Shown here: one piece after another, positions 49,226 to 61,445 of the stretch
Layout of the letters: each line of letters begins with the position of its first letter
How positions within the stretch are numbered: the stretch's first letter is position 1
Source: Augochlora pura
Lineage: Eukaryota > Arthropoda > Insecta > Hymenoptera > Halictidae
Assembly: GCF_028453695.1 (NCBI RefSeq)
Contig: NC_135776.1
Coordinates: forward strand, 3,348,001-3,412,000
Length of the DNA: 64,000 nt
Reading direction: 5' to 3'
Position numbers and translations under genes: made by a program
The notes under the pieces: model-generated
What the model was told of the DNA's origin: nothing
Databases searched by the model: none
Seen by the model: only the letters and a program-made list of their open reading frames with translations

Positions 49226-49392
49226 GAATAATTCTTGGCTTGAGGACAATAAACAAATTCCGGCGTTGTTCGCTTAAATTCCGTGGCGTTGCTCTCGGAC
49301 TGAGTCAGGTTTACCGTGAAACTTTCGTGATTCCGTGAATTTGACACCGTGAGACAAATGAAGTTTCGAAAACAGGGACGGATGAGGGTGCC

Positions 49393-49427
49393 AAGAGAGA
49401 GGGAGAGAGAGGGGGAGAGAGAGAGAA
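49393..49427. repeat. (GA)n microsatellite, imperfect
   Basis: GA repeat with ggg interruptions. It lies inside the 197-codon plus-strand open frame, which argues against that frame being real. Confidence 0.9.
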
Positions 49428-51026
49428 TGGCCCTTTCAAACTTGAACGCGTCGCGCGTTGTAAGAGCCGTCCCCAAAAGCGATTTTACCGAACAAATCCG
49501 AATTAAGCCGAGATCACATTCCACGGGACGTGCTCCATTCAGTGAAATCGGTTACTGTCTTTCATTAGACGAGCAAATCGGGCTAACTCCTGCCTCCAGG
49601 TGTGGATTAGGTGTTGAGTGCCATTCATCACACCCACCAAAAGTGCTACTCGGGGCCATTAGCCGCGTCGAAATCGAGCTTTTCACCGAAGAAGATCGAC
49701 CTGTTCCACACTGGCCAGACACTTTTTCCCTCGTTGAGCATTTCTTAGACAAATGGATCCCACCTGTCGATCGCTTTTCACCTGCATTAGTCGAACAATT
49801 TTTATTTCAGCTGGGAACAATATTTATTTCGTGCACAATTTTCCGTGTAATAAATTTCTACGATAAAATTTCAATTAATTTCGATACTATTCCGACGGAT
49901 TTTATCGTAATTAATTTTTCAATTAATATCGAAACCGTGTAGCAAAATTATTATTTTCAATTTCACCATTTTTGCCGTGCGACCTCTCATATTTGATTCT
50001 ATGCAAATTGCCGGGACCTCGGACGCAATTTGTTAATGGACGTTTTAGTTGAAAATCTAATTTTGCGTCAGATGAAAATTGGTTAACGTTCGATGCTAGA
50101 ATATTATTTTTATTAAAAAAGAGAACAAGAATGCTCTTAGTAATTATTCTAGACAAATATCTCATTAAGCCCAGATTAAAAATAATACAGTATTTATAAA
50201 TTTGTTAAATCCCACCATTAGTTTAAATCAAAGCCACTGTTTTTTTTACAACAGATGCATATCTCTTCATTCTCTATAACCCGACATAAGAAAAACGCAG
50301 CGACAAGAATCGCAGCTCGAAAAGAATTTGTCCGTCGTTAAACAAAATATATCTCATTCAGAAATATCAGCGAGCCACCTGAAATTTATGTCACGCGACC
50401 ATCCGGCGCAACATCCGTTCGCGAACGGGCAGATAAAAATTCGAGACGGCCCGCCGCGTGGGCGAATCCACGTTACACAAACACGAGCGCGCGCGCGCCT
50501 ACGTTCGCGGAGGCGAAGCTGTTTGCACGGGCGGAAACGTCTTCTTCGGGGGGTGGCCCTCGAGGGTACCGAGCTAATTGTGAGGGAGGGAGAGGGAGGG
50601 GGGAGCGCGCGAGTGCTCGCCGGGGCCCGTTAATTACTGTGTCACATCGCGAACTTCATGACACGTGAATTGCCATTGAGCCAAGACACCCTTCCCCGTG
50701 TGTGTTTGTCAAAACCGTGCAATCAATTACCTGCCGTGTCCCGGGCTCGAATGATAACCCTCGCGGAATTCATTTCGGCGGCAACGATCACGCGTTCCGA
50801 CGATCCACGCGTAAACGTGGTCATTTGGGTCCAAAGTATTTAGGCGAATTTAACGAAGTATTTAGGCGAATTTAACGAAGAATATCCCATGATTATTGGT
50901 AACTATTTATGTAAAACAAAAATAAATTTTTCTTTTTAATATATACTGTTAAATTATTCTGTTATCCTCGGTAATATTTTATTACAATAATAGTTCAATC
51001 TTTGCATTAATGAGATTTATAGATTA

Positions 51027-51256
51027 TTAACCCTTTGAAGCTATTTCAACCTAAAATCATTTTTCTGGCTTCTTGTCTCCGTTTTATGTAACAATATTTA
51101 TTTTATGCATATGAAATTGAGTCTCGTGCTCTCATATAATAGTTATACTTTTAACAATTTTTTAAGCTTTGGCGATGTGTATTAAAAATAATTTTGTAAT
51201 GTATTACAGTAATTTTAAGGGCGCCGCAGAGTCGCCACTCGAGTGCTAAGGGTTAA
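51027..51256. mobile_element. piggyBac-like MITE (about 230 bp)
   Basis: Ends are ttaaccctttgaagc on the left and gagtgctaagggttaa on the right, giving inverted termini TTAACCCTT(T/A)G with TTAA at each end (51027-51030 and 51253-51256). TTAACCC ends are typical of piggyBac-type elements. The interior is AT-rich with no open frame. Confidence 0.7.
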
Positions 51257-52489
51257 TATGTCTCCTTTCTATAGTATAATATACCTATATTATACATATT
51301 TCTATAGTATAATATATTCTATAGTATAATATCCGTGTTACGTTATATCAATGTAAGAATAGAATTATTTCTATAATATAATATCTCATTTATAAGCTTA
51401 GAATATAAAATATAATTTACACAGGATATACTACATTACACAAATATAAATAATATATCAAATTATACAATTAATATAGATAAAGTATACAAGTAATAAT
51501 ATTTTGTATAATCTAACAAAACACACCATTTACATCTGAATAACACACATAACATATTTATTACATATATTATATGTAACGTATCAGTTTTATTATATAA
51601 TGTGCAAAACGCAAGGAACACGGCATTATCGCGGAGTGAACGTCGCGAGGGAAAAATAAAATGACAGAAAGCCGTCGGCCGGCGAGATGCTGAATAAATC
51701 GATCGTTGCCATGGCCGAGGATTAATGACGAATGGTTAGATTTAATGACCGGGCCGCGCGCGCACAGGCCGGCGCACACCGTTCGTTTCTACGGACCTCC
51801 GTTCGTGTGGTAGCTGAAGTTGCTACTTCGTCGATAAGGTATATATACAGGGACTATACATATATGTTTATTCGTGGCGAGCCTGTCGTGAATAATCGCG
51901 ACGAGTCGCGTCGTCGCGGATATACACGTAGCCCCCGCGTAACTATTCGTCTCTGTGAGTATCGTCGAGTGGCTGTCGCGAGCTGCCGTTCAGGATCTTT
52001 GGCGCGTATCCAATAGCATTCTTGGGTACTCCCGCACGCTCCTGAATAATATATATTATTGGTAGGAAGCCAGATAACAAGGTAAATAGACGGATGGCTG
52101 TATTGTACATACAATGCGGCGTATCGGAACGAAATTTGTCTAAACAATGACGGGTACGCGGCTTTTGTTGCGGATGCAACTTCCACCATCCCCCACCTCT
52201 CTGCCCCTCTCCCGGGCTCTCGTTTACGTCTTTCGTTATACGGTTGTTACGTCCACGGTTCACTGCCATTTTGTTGCTCGTTCGGCTCGCTGTGGTCGAG
52301 AGAGGGTGCAACGATTAGGCGAACGCCGGTTTTATGGACTCACGGGGCACCGGATTTTATGCATTTGTTTTATGGCGGACCACGCGTTTCGGTCGCTTTC
52401 TATTATTTCGGATGCCGTTTCTGCGGCTTGGGCAAATTTGTAGAAATGTTGCTCGAGGCACGATGTATAGTTCGCACGAATTTGTTTGA

Positions 52490-52890
52490 ATATATTTTTT
52501 TAGTAGCATGTTGAAATATAGTTCGTATTAGTGTATATAGTGTGTATACATTGTACTAATATATTTAGATATATTTTGTATTACTTGACATATAATGTGT
52601 GCAAGTATATTCAAATATATTTTTATATTAATATATTTAAATATATTATGTATTACTGTACATACTATACATACTGTATATACTGTACTAATATATTTAA
52701 ATATACTTTGTACCACTTGGAATACAATATATAATTTGTACAAATATATTTTAGCATTAACATACATACTCAAATATAATTGTACTACTAAAGATACACT
52801 GTACACTATATACAATTATATCAAAATATACTTTGCACTCCTATATATACACTACTATATTTTCCACTAAAATATTTAAACATATTTCGT
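52490..52890. repeat. Degenerate A/T-rich repeat (aatatatttaaatatatt)
   Basis: Units of about 60-70 bp containing tactaatatatttaaatata and tgtattactgtacata, imperfect. Confidence 0.8.
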
Positions 52891-54145
52891 ATTACCATAT
52901 TATCACAGTATCATAATAGACACTTCATACACACGTACTCAGTACCAACTCATTCGCACATGTATGGAGACATTCTTCGAGCGAATAACTATAGTGCGTG
53001 CTGGTATTAAACGAAAATGCGGGGAATGTAGCCAATTTTGCGGGCCCCGAGCACCAAGAATCTCTTTAATTCGCCGAATTCGGGATTAACATTTGCGAAC
53101 GAGATAATCGCGACGTGTGTAATACACATTGACACACGTGTTATTCGGATAATCGCGGCGCGCGCGTGTTCCCGTAGCATACTGTGTGGACACTCGCGAA
53201 GAGGATAATTGCAGTACCCAGTGCATGTTGACGCTCGGATCTCGTGTGAGGAACCTGCACAGCTCCTGTGTGCGTCACAGACGGTATTTATGCGAGTATT
53301 TGTGGCCGAGCGATTTTTGAAGGGAATTTTATTTATAACTCTTTATTTGACAATCGAATAATCTATAGCCATTGTTTCGTTAATAATCGCTTGGAATAAT
53401 GTTTAATTCTATTTGAATCCCGAGAAATTTTGAATTAATATGATAGAGGATTATTTGTTATTTTAATCTTTGTAAAATAAAGTATGTAAATTTGCAGGAA
53501 CTTCCGCAGGGTATTAAGTATTTAAATTAATATATTAGATAGTATAATATATTCTAATATTTGATAATTCTGTATTAATATATTCTATACTTAATAATTT
53601 TATATTAATATATTCTTTTACATTTAATAATTATAAATTAATATATTAATACACGTCAACGTACTAGATTCATCGTTCAATGAATTTCTATTAATTTCTT
53701 CATGAAATATTAGACAAGAAAGCGAATAAAAATACGATATCTAACGAGGAAATTGTTAATGATAAATGTTGTCTACGACCGTATATATTAATCGCACGGG
53801 GACGCCATTTTTCGTAGCGTTGCACCGGCGGAGATTTATTTGCGGAACAGCCGACCAGCCGCCGCTCTCAACGAAAAACCGCGTCGCGAACGTACATATA
53901 TTCCGGCCGGCGTAATTTGTTAATTACTTTTCTTATCGTGTACGCGAGGCAACGCACAAGTCATTTTCTTTGTCGGGCGGCAAACCGGCCGCGCTTCGCA
54001 AAGTAATGCTTGCGAAATAAGCGAAGCGCCGAGTTACAAGACGCTTTATTTCCGTTCGCAAGAACACCGGGTAACCGCGACCGTCTCTAGATAAGAACTC
54101 CCTTAACAATGTTTGAAATGAAGATTTTTCAACTTCCGTTCCGCG

Positions 54146-54148
<3 letters not shown>

Positions 54149-54200
<52 letters not shown>
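54149..54200. repeat. (GA)26 microsatellite, perfect
   Basis: 52 uninterrupted bases of GA, the longest perfect microsatellite in the window. It reads (CU)26 in the minus-strand transcript, about 0.55 kb downstream of the ratchet-like site at 54756. Confidence 0.98.
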
Positions 54201-54203
<3 letters not shown>

Positions 54204-54354
54204 CCGGAAGCTGAGTGTGATCCAGTTATAAACTCGCGAGACTCGAAAACAATTTTCTTGTCCTTATTATTCTTGCGACGGGGATGGGCAAGGTGCAGTA
54301 CAATGAGAGATAATCACGGTAGTGACACAATTGTTGCATTATTGATGAACTTAG

Positions 54355-54560
54355 ACGTTTGGTAAATTAGTCGATTGGTATGTTAATTGGTTGGTAAGTT
54401 AGTCGATCGATAAATTAATTGATCGGTAAATTAGTCGGTCAATAAATTAATTGATCGGTAGATTAGTCGATCAATAAATTAATAGATCGGTAAATTAGTC
54501 GATCAATAAATTAACTGATCAATAAATTAGTTGATCGATAAGTTAATTGATCAATAAATA
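54355..54560. repeat. Minisatellite of aaattagtcgatcaat type
   Basis: About twelve units of 16 bp, alternating taaattagtcgatcaa and taaattaattgatcgg, which are partly palindromic around gatc. Confidence 0.92.
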
Positions 54561-54750
54561 ATTACTGTGTCATTACTTCCTCACGATCAGATTGAGTACT
54601 ATAAATTAATTATATAATAAGTAACACTTAAAACACGGTGCGAAAATTGTTTATTATTTCAGACATATTCTATATATAAAAGTTTACACGTTACCCTTTC
54701 TGGAATTATTTTATCAGCTGCTTATCCTCTCATAGAATTGTGGATGTCAG

Positions 54751-54780
54751 ACTTACCTGCAAAAGTAAAAAACGACATGG
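54751..54780 (-). promoter_or_regulatory. Candidate recursive splice site (ratchet point) 3, strongest
   Basis: On the minus strand gttttttacttttgcag is followed directly by gtaagt, junction 54756/54757. Both halves match consensus: a T-rich tract with no AG close upstream, then CAG, then a perfect 5' splice site. This is the arrangement of Drosophila ratchet points. It lies about 35.7 kb upstream of collagen exon 1. Confidence 0.65.
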
Positions 54781-54939
54781 TTAATAAAATCAAGTTAAAT
54801 TGCAACGATGCATTTATTTAAAGGGACATTTCGCTTTTATTTTGATAAGTTAATAATGATGAATTTCAGCCCTGTTTAAAATAGGTTTCAGTTTAAATTA
54901 TCGATTTAAATTCTATAAAAAAAGTTGATTCTAATTTCA

Positions 54940-55030
54940 ACTTAATTTCTATTAAAATTCTATGGTAACTTAACTTCTATTAAAATTCTATGGTAACTTA
55001 ACTTCTATTAAAATTCTACGGTAACTTAAA
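54940..55030. repeat. Three-copy repeat of about 28 bp
   Basis: ttctattaaaattctatggt followed by aacttaac, three times with small changes. Confidence 0.9.
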
Positions 55031-57498
55031 TTTTCCTATGCAAATTCCATTAACAATTTCTCACCATTTGAACATTCTGTCAAACTCCCATTAAAAGCTT
55101 ATTACGATTTAAACTCTCTACCCAAAATCTACTAAATATCCGTGACAATCGAGCTCCGTTAAAAAAGTGTTTCGCCGTTTGTACAACAGCCCGTGTTCCT
55201 CGGACGTGTCAACAGTTTAAACATCGGCCATTTTCGGAAATGGGAAGCGCGCCGTGCAAATACCATGCCGGGGAGCCACCGTGTATACACTGTGTTTCGA
55301 CGATTTCGTGCGGCGGGGGGGGGGGGTGTATCCGGCGGTCGACCAGGGGAATTGAAAAAAAAATAAAAAAGAACGAAAAAAACGTATTTTATCAATATCT
55401 CATGCGTGTCCCGGTGGCTGCTCCATTTTCATCGGGGAAAATCTCGTCAATCCGTTGGTAATAGCCCTATGGAAACTGTCCGTTGAATTAGCAGCTTGAC
55501 ACCGCCGCAAAGCTCGCCGATGCGCTCGCGCGCGGAGAGGGGGGAGGGGAGGTGGGGGGCTACGCCACCGGAAGTTTACCGCACGCTGCAAAACCGGCGA
55601 AACAATCGGCGAAAATTTCGGTATCGGTTTTCGTTTTTCCCCCCCCGCAGAAAATCAGCAAGTTTTATAGCTTTTAATCTCTTTTGTGCCCGGGACACGC
55701 TCGCCCGATGGTGAATCGCTTTCCCCTGGCCATTTGTCGAAACCGAATGACCGGCGCGAATTAGGCCACTTTTCGCTCGCATTTTTACCGGCCCCGAAAA
55801 CTGTTTATGGCACGGGAATTTTCGAAGTTGGTTCGATATAGTAAGTAGAAAGTTTTGTGGTATTTTATTTTGCATGTTAGGTTTTTATTAAAATTGTATT
55901 GTAGTTAGAATTTCTCTGAAAAATATATTGCTATTAAAATTGTATTGAGAGTTTATTGCAATTAAAGTTGGCTATTTAAATTCTATTTATTATTCTATTG
56001 CTATAAAAAATTTTCTATACAAATTCTATTAAACATTTATTAGAATTGCCTACCTAAATACTAAGAATCTATTATAACTTAAATTCGATTATAAATATAT
56101 TAAAATCTGAACCACCTATATTAAGTACATTAAAAATCTACTACAACCCTTAAATTTCATATTCAGGTCCTATTAAAAATCTCTAGCAGTTCAAACTATA
56201 TTAAAACTGCATTAAAATTTCTGCAAAAACCTAAAATAAAATTTTCCCTCTACTAAAAGCCTCTAAAAAGTTAAAAACTAAAAATTTAATATAATTAATG
56301 TTCGCCGGGTAATTATGTTCCATCCACTGTATAGAACAGTAATTAACAGTTATTTTCTGTAGCATGTCGAGTCGGCCGACTTAGGGATATATACGTCTTC
56401 GGCGATGAAATGGCAGAACGAAGCCAGATCCAGTCAGAATTCCAGAAATGCGGTACCGTCCTAATTAATTGCCTACTCTATTTGCCGCGCGGCGCCACGT
56501 CGCATGCCGTGGGTACCGCGTTGAAATTACTTTTGCTCGATCAGTGCTTGCTTGCTTGCTGGCTGCTGCTGCTGCTGCTTTCCACGGCGGAGAGGGTGCG
56601 AATCCCTAGGACGCCCAAGTGTTCTCGACTTTGCGTCTCGTTCAGAGTTGCCGGCCCATCCCCGAAGCCTATTTCACTCCTCCCGGCCATCCGAAAGGCA
56701 TTAATGTCGCCGTAAACCACTGCGAGCTCGGCGATTTCTTCGCCGCCATTACGGAATCGAAAAAAGAACAATTTCGCCGGCGCATAAATGAAAAATAAAT
56801 CACTTGGCGAACTATGAAGTATTCGAAGTAAATACGTTTTTCGTTGGAGATATCCGATTAGGGGGTTTCTCTTCAATAATTATTGTTTTGACGTTATTTT
56901 AAAATGTAATATCATTTAATTATCTCGATTTAATTCTGGTTTTATCAAAGGGTCGTAGGAGATCTTTTAATCATTTTTAATAGAAAATTGTGTTTTATAT
57001 TTTATTTTCATCAGAGGGGTTGGAGGACACCCTTCAGTAATTTTTAATACAAATTGTTCTTATTGAAGGGTTTAAAGGACGTTTTTCAATAAAAATTATA
57101 CTCTGCAGTCTAGTTTTACCAAAGGGGTTGATGGACGTCTTTTAATAATTTTTAATAAAAATTGCTGTTACCTAAGGGGTTGAATTTTCACTAATTTTTT
57201 TAGTAGAAATTCGTTTCTATTGTCCACTTTAACTAAAATGGTTGTATAACGTCTTTAAATAGTTTTCAGCGAGAATAAAAAATTGGTGATTTTACAGATA
57301 TTTGGTGAGATCGATGGAAATGGGACACCCGGTGCACCGTGGTACACTTTTTCCGCTACGTTGCTCTTTATTATTCGCTCATTCTGGAAAGGGAATACCT
57401 TCTAAAAAAGACACGACTCGATACTGATTTGCTGACGTTTATATCAGGACTGACCTTTTCATAGTTGCTAGATTTACTCTTTCAGCACGGCTACGAGA

Positions 57499-58328
57499 TA
57501 CCGGGTGGCCTAAAAATCAGTGACATTATCGCTCGTGTGCGATTTATATTTATTTCTTTTCTATTCAATACTTTCACTGTTCTATTTTTTTATTTAATAA
57601 TAACTAAATCATGAGTCTCTGTGCTTTTATGGTACAAAATATTATAATAGAAGAATATTAACGTTTTTCAAAGTATTTCGCTATTGTTTCTTTTATTTTA
57701 TTAGCGAGAGATTTTCTAGTTAGAGGAAACAATTTTTCTTAGACTTTAAATACTACAAAATAATGTTAGAAAGAGGAATTTTTCTTTTTGTTAAAATAAT
57801 TATCTCGAAAACAATCATTTGCATTCTATAAACTCAATAAAATATTGTTTATCCAGTACCAATAAAAACTCTTAAAATTCGCTAAAAGAAGAGACAGAAA
57901 TTAAAACAAATTCGCATATTAATTTTGAAACATTGTTTACAGCGTGCAATAAATTAAAATAAATTTACAAAAATAATATCCGAACGTCGTTTACAACGCA
58001 CAGTAAATTTCAATAAATTTACAAATTCATTCGCAAGCGTTATTTACAAGGTCCAATAAATTTTAATAAATTTACGAATTAATCGTCAAACGTTGTCGTG
58101 AATGTGCAATAAATTTAAATAAATCTACCGATTGATTTTAAATTGTTACGAATTTTACAAAGAAACAAGAAAATGCTTTTCAAGAGAGAAATCGAGCGAA
58201 ATCTCGCGCTGGTTGAAAATACCGTGGACCGTCGTCTGTGTTTATAAAAAGATTTGTCGCGTATCAGTCAGATCAGTCTCGACCTCCGCAGGGTTCAAAC
58301 GGTTATGCTACTTATAGACCACCCTGTA
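57499..58328. mobile_element. Possible TA-flanked DNA element (about 830 bp)
   Basis: TA-ccgggtggcctaaaaat on the left and the inverted form TA-cagggtggtctataagt on the right match at 13 of 17 terminal bases. The interior is AT-rich with repeated caataaatttaaataaattt-like words (57930-58130) and no transposase frame. Terminal gggtgg and TA target sites suggest a non-autonomous Tc1/mariner-like element. The size and imperfect ends leave doubt. Confidence 0.4.
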
Positions 58329-59399
58329 CCTCGCGGACGCTGGCCGTACCATACGGTGTGTAATTAATTTCATTACACCGCGGAGATTTGTTCGCACTAA
58401 AAATCGCACCGTGGTAGTACACGGCGCAGAATTCCCTCGAATTTACCAATTTTTCTTTTTTCCCTCCCGCCCCCCTGCCCCGAACGGAACGGAAAATTAT
58501 TCAACCGGCGAGCTGTTTTTTCGCCGAAGAACACGCACCAGCATTTGGACAACAAAAATACGTCCACCGTGGCATACGTGCGTACAGTCTGTCGCGAAAG
58601 CGTTCGCAACTTTACCTCGTCACTATCTTCGAAAACTTTTACATCGATCAGGTGTCGACGAATGAATTAATTTATCGACGTAATTTCGGCCGCAAGTTTG
58701 ATAAACCGGGAGAAAATATTCTAAGAATATTAATAAATAATAATGATAATAAAAATAACAATAACAATCTAATAATAAGAATAATAACTCAATACTACAT
58801 TAAATATATTTTCTGAAAGATTTACTATAGAATTAATAAATAAAAATTGATAACTGGTACCTTAAAAAATTCCTATCACACCTCTAAAAAATTATTCAAA
58901 TTAATAAGAAACAAATGAGCTGTCTAAAACGTAGATAAATCCTAATCGAGGATACTTAATTTCAGGTACGACCAGGAAGGGTTGAAACGACGACGTCTAC
59001 ACAGCCAATTACACCGTGTCCCTAAAATTAGTCCGCGTCTCCTCGGATGGTGGCCCGTTTCACGCTAAAAGATTCATCGTCGAAGGTGAAACCCCGTCGC
59101 GTCGACGGTCGCGAGAGCACGAGCGTGTTATTCAAGGATCGCCTCGGATGCGAATACTTATGCGGCTGACTGTAAATACTTGACGCTGTTGCTTGCTTGC
59201 TTTCCTCGGCCAGGCACCGGGAGCTTTGAAAATTAAACTGCAGTCTCGGCACAGTGCTCGTATTTACCTCCGCGACTCCGGGTCCTGCGTATCTCGGAAT
59301 TGGCTGTTTGTGGTCGAACAATATTCTGAGACAATTTCCTCGGAAAAGTAGTTGCATAGTTGCGTGAAAGCGGAGAGGGATGGGGAGAGAACGGCGGAG

Positions 59400-59935
59400 G
59401 AGGGGAAGTCGAGACGAAAGACGAGCGAGGAGAAGGGACGAGTCAGGAGAGGCGACGAGTCAAAAGAAGAATCGAGTCAGGAGAAGAGACGAGTCAAGAG
59501 AAGTGAGGAACTGAGTCACGAGACGTGACGAAACGAGTCAAGAGAGAAGACCAGTTAAGTCAAGAGACAAGAGGAGATGAGTCAAGAGAAGAGACGAGTC
59601 AAGAGACGAGGCGAAGCAAGTCAAGAGGAGAGACAAATCAAGAGAAGAGAGGAGGCGAGTCACAAGACAAGATAAGTCAAGAAACAAGGCGAGTTGAGTC
59701 AAGAGACGAGACGAAGCGAGTCAAGAGAAATGAGAGTCAAGAGACAAGACGAGACAGAATACTAGATGAGTCAAGAGAGGAGTCAAGAGACAAGTCAAGA
59801 CAGAATACTAGATGAGTCGAGAATTAAGTCAAGACAGAATACTAGATGAGTCAAGAGTCGAGTCAAGACAAATCAAAGAACAAATCAAGACGAGTCAAGA
59901 GACGACTCACGAAACGAAACCAGGCGAAACCGAAC
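59400..59935. repeat. Purine-rich repeat of gagtcaagagacgag type
   Basis: Dozens of gagtcaagaga words with variable inserts. The word gacagaatactagatgagtc occurs three times (about 59752, 59799 and 59834). The plus-strand open frame here is compositional. Confidence 0.93.
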
Positions 59936-61184
59936 GAACCGTGACGAAACTAAACGAGACTAAACGAGGCTAAACGAGACCGAACGAGAACCGAGACGGG
60001 GCAAGCAGCCGCCTAACAACGAACAAAGGCGCTCACCTTTGGAAACTCTTAAACCACCTATCACACCTTTCTCTCGTTCCGCTCGGATTCGCCCGGTATC
60101 AACGGTGCACCGGGAAAGATGACGAGATTGTACGATAACCGCGACCACCACCGCGCGCAGCGACTGCGTTTCCACAGGTACTTTCTGCACGAGAAATTTC
60201 ACAAACGAAACCAATTTCCCGTGCCCGCCGCATTTTCCTTTCCTCCCCCCTCTCTCTCTCTCTCTCCCCTCCCACCGCCGCGCGGTATTCCCGATATTCG
60301 GTATGGCCCCGGGACCACCGTGCTTCCGCGGCAATAGATTTTACGACAGGCGTATCTCGGCTCCTGGAAACCGACACTGATAGAATCGACATCCAAGCAA
60401 ATCAATTTCTTAGCCGCGCGCCGCGGCTCCAAGAAACCGGCGGCTCGATTTACAATCGGCTGCAGTCGACCAACTTCTCGATTATGGAACGCCGTCGCGG
60501 CGGTCGCGCGGGTTGCGGGGCTCTTCCGGTTACAATGTAAGTCACGTGTCTACGTTGTCGACGACATGTTCCATTGGGTTATTTTAATTTGATTTTTTCA
60601 GGATGCGTTGACAGCTTAGTCAGCGACGACGTTTTATTAATAATATTAACTCTTGCAATCGTAGGTCTAGCCTCGGCAATTAAATATATTTATTTATTTT
60701 ATTTATCTGTTTTATATCGATATGAAATTAAAATATACTGTTACGTATATATATATATTTTAAGAAGGTATTAATCAAGTCTGTGTTTTAATATAAATAT
60801 TCTGGAACAGTATTTTAATTTTATATATTTTTAGATATCGTCTTTCGTGCCCGTCAATTTTCCTAATCAATTTTCTCCGCCTTCGAAGTTTCCAATATTC
60901 GTCTGCTCGACTTCTTGTCATTCTCTCCCGGAATTTCTTCGGCTAATTCGTCTGATTAATTCTTCCGCCATTTCATTTCGCCTTTTCTTCCACTGCTATT
61001 TCCTCCGCGCCGCCCTATCCGTCTAGATTTCGGCAATCCTCTGCCAAATGTTCCAACGGCTCCTGTTACGCTGCATTTGTTTTACGTTTTCTGCGCAGCG
61101 AGCTTTCGCTGCAATTAAACTGCGAATTTCTGCGCTTTTAAATAACAAAATTGGGAAGAAAAAGTGTCTGACAATAGCGGAGTC

Positions 61185-61445
61185 TTTCTTTATTTTATAT
61201 TATTTTTTGTATATTTTATATTTCCCTTGGTATATTTTATATTATTTTTTGTATATTTTATATTGCCCTTTGTATATTTTATATTATTTTTCGTATATTT
61301 TATATTTCCCTTGGTATATTTTATATTATTTTTTGTATATTTTATATATTTATATTACCCTTATTCTACCTTATATTGCCCTTATTTTACTTTATATTAT
61401 CCTATATTTTACCTTACATTGCCCTATATTTTATATTACCCTTAA
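61185..61445. repeat. T/A-rich minisatellite (tatattttatattattttt)
   Basis: About seven units of 22-24 bp built on tttgtatattttatatt with ccctttg or cccttgg variants. Confidence 0.93.

Larger units (their letters stand above)
40921..51026. other. Intron segment: GC blocks and repeats
   Basis: Contains a GC/CpG-rich block (41150-41950), a CTG run, an 18- to 27-bp minisatellite (42962-43352), a second GC patch (43930-44270), AT-rich sequence, extended tactgtgctatttta repeats (46215-47490), a ctttaaaaaatta repeat, and an open plus-strand frame of 197 codons (49349-49942) that I do not recognise. Confidence 0.65.
51257..57498. other. Intron segment with the best ratchet-like splice point
   Basis: Contains AT-rich repeats (51280-51580, 52490-52890, 53515-53650), GC-rich blocks at 51650-52450, 53770-54100 and 55180-55830, a 52-bp GA run, minisatellites at 54355-54560 and 54940-55030, and the splice-like site near 54756. 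No gene recognised. Confidence 0.65.

Noticed and set aside
59525..59815. Ser/Arg/Glu-rich plus-strand frame resembling an RS domain
   Set aside because: Direct translation of the gagtcaagaga repeat, with no flanking coding evidence.
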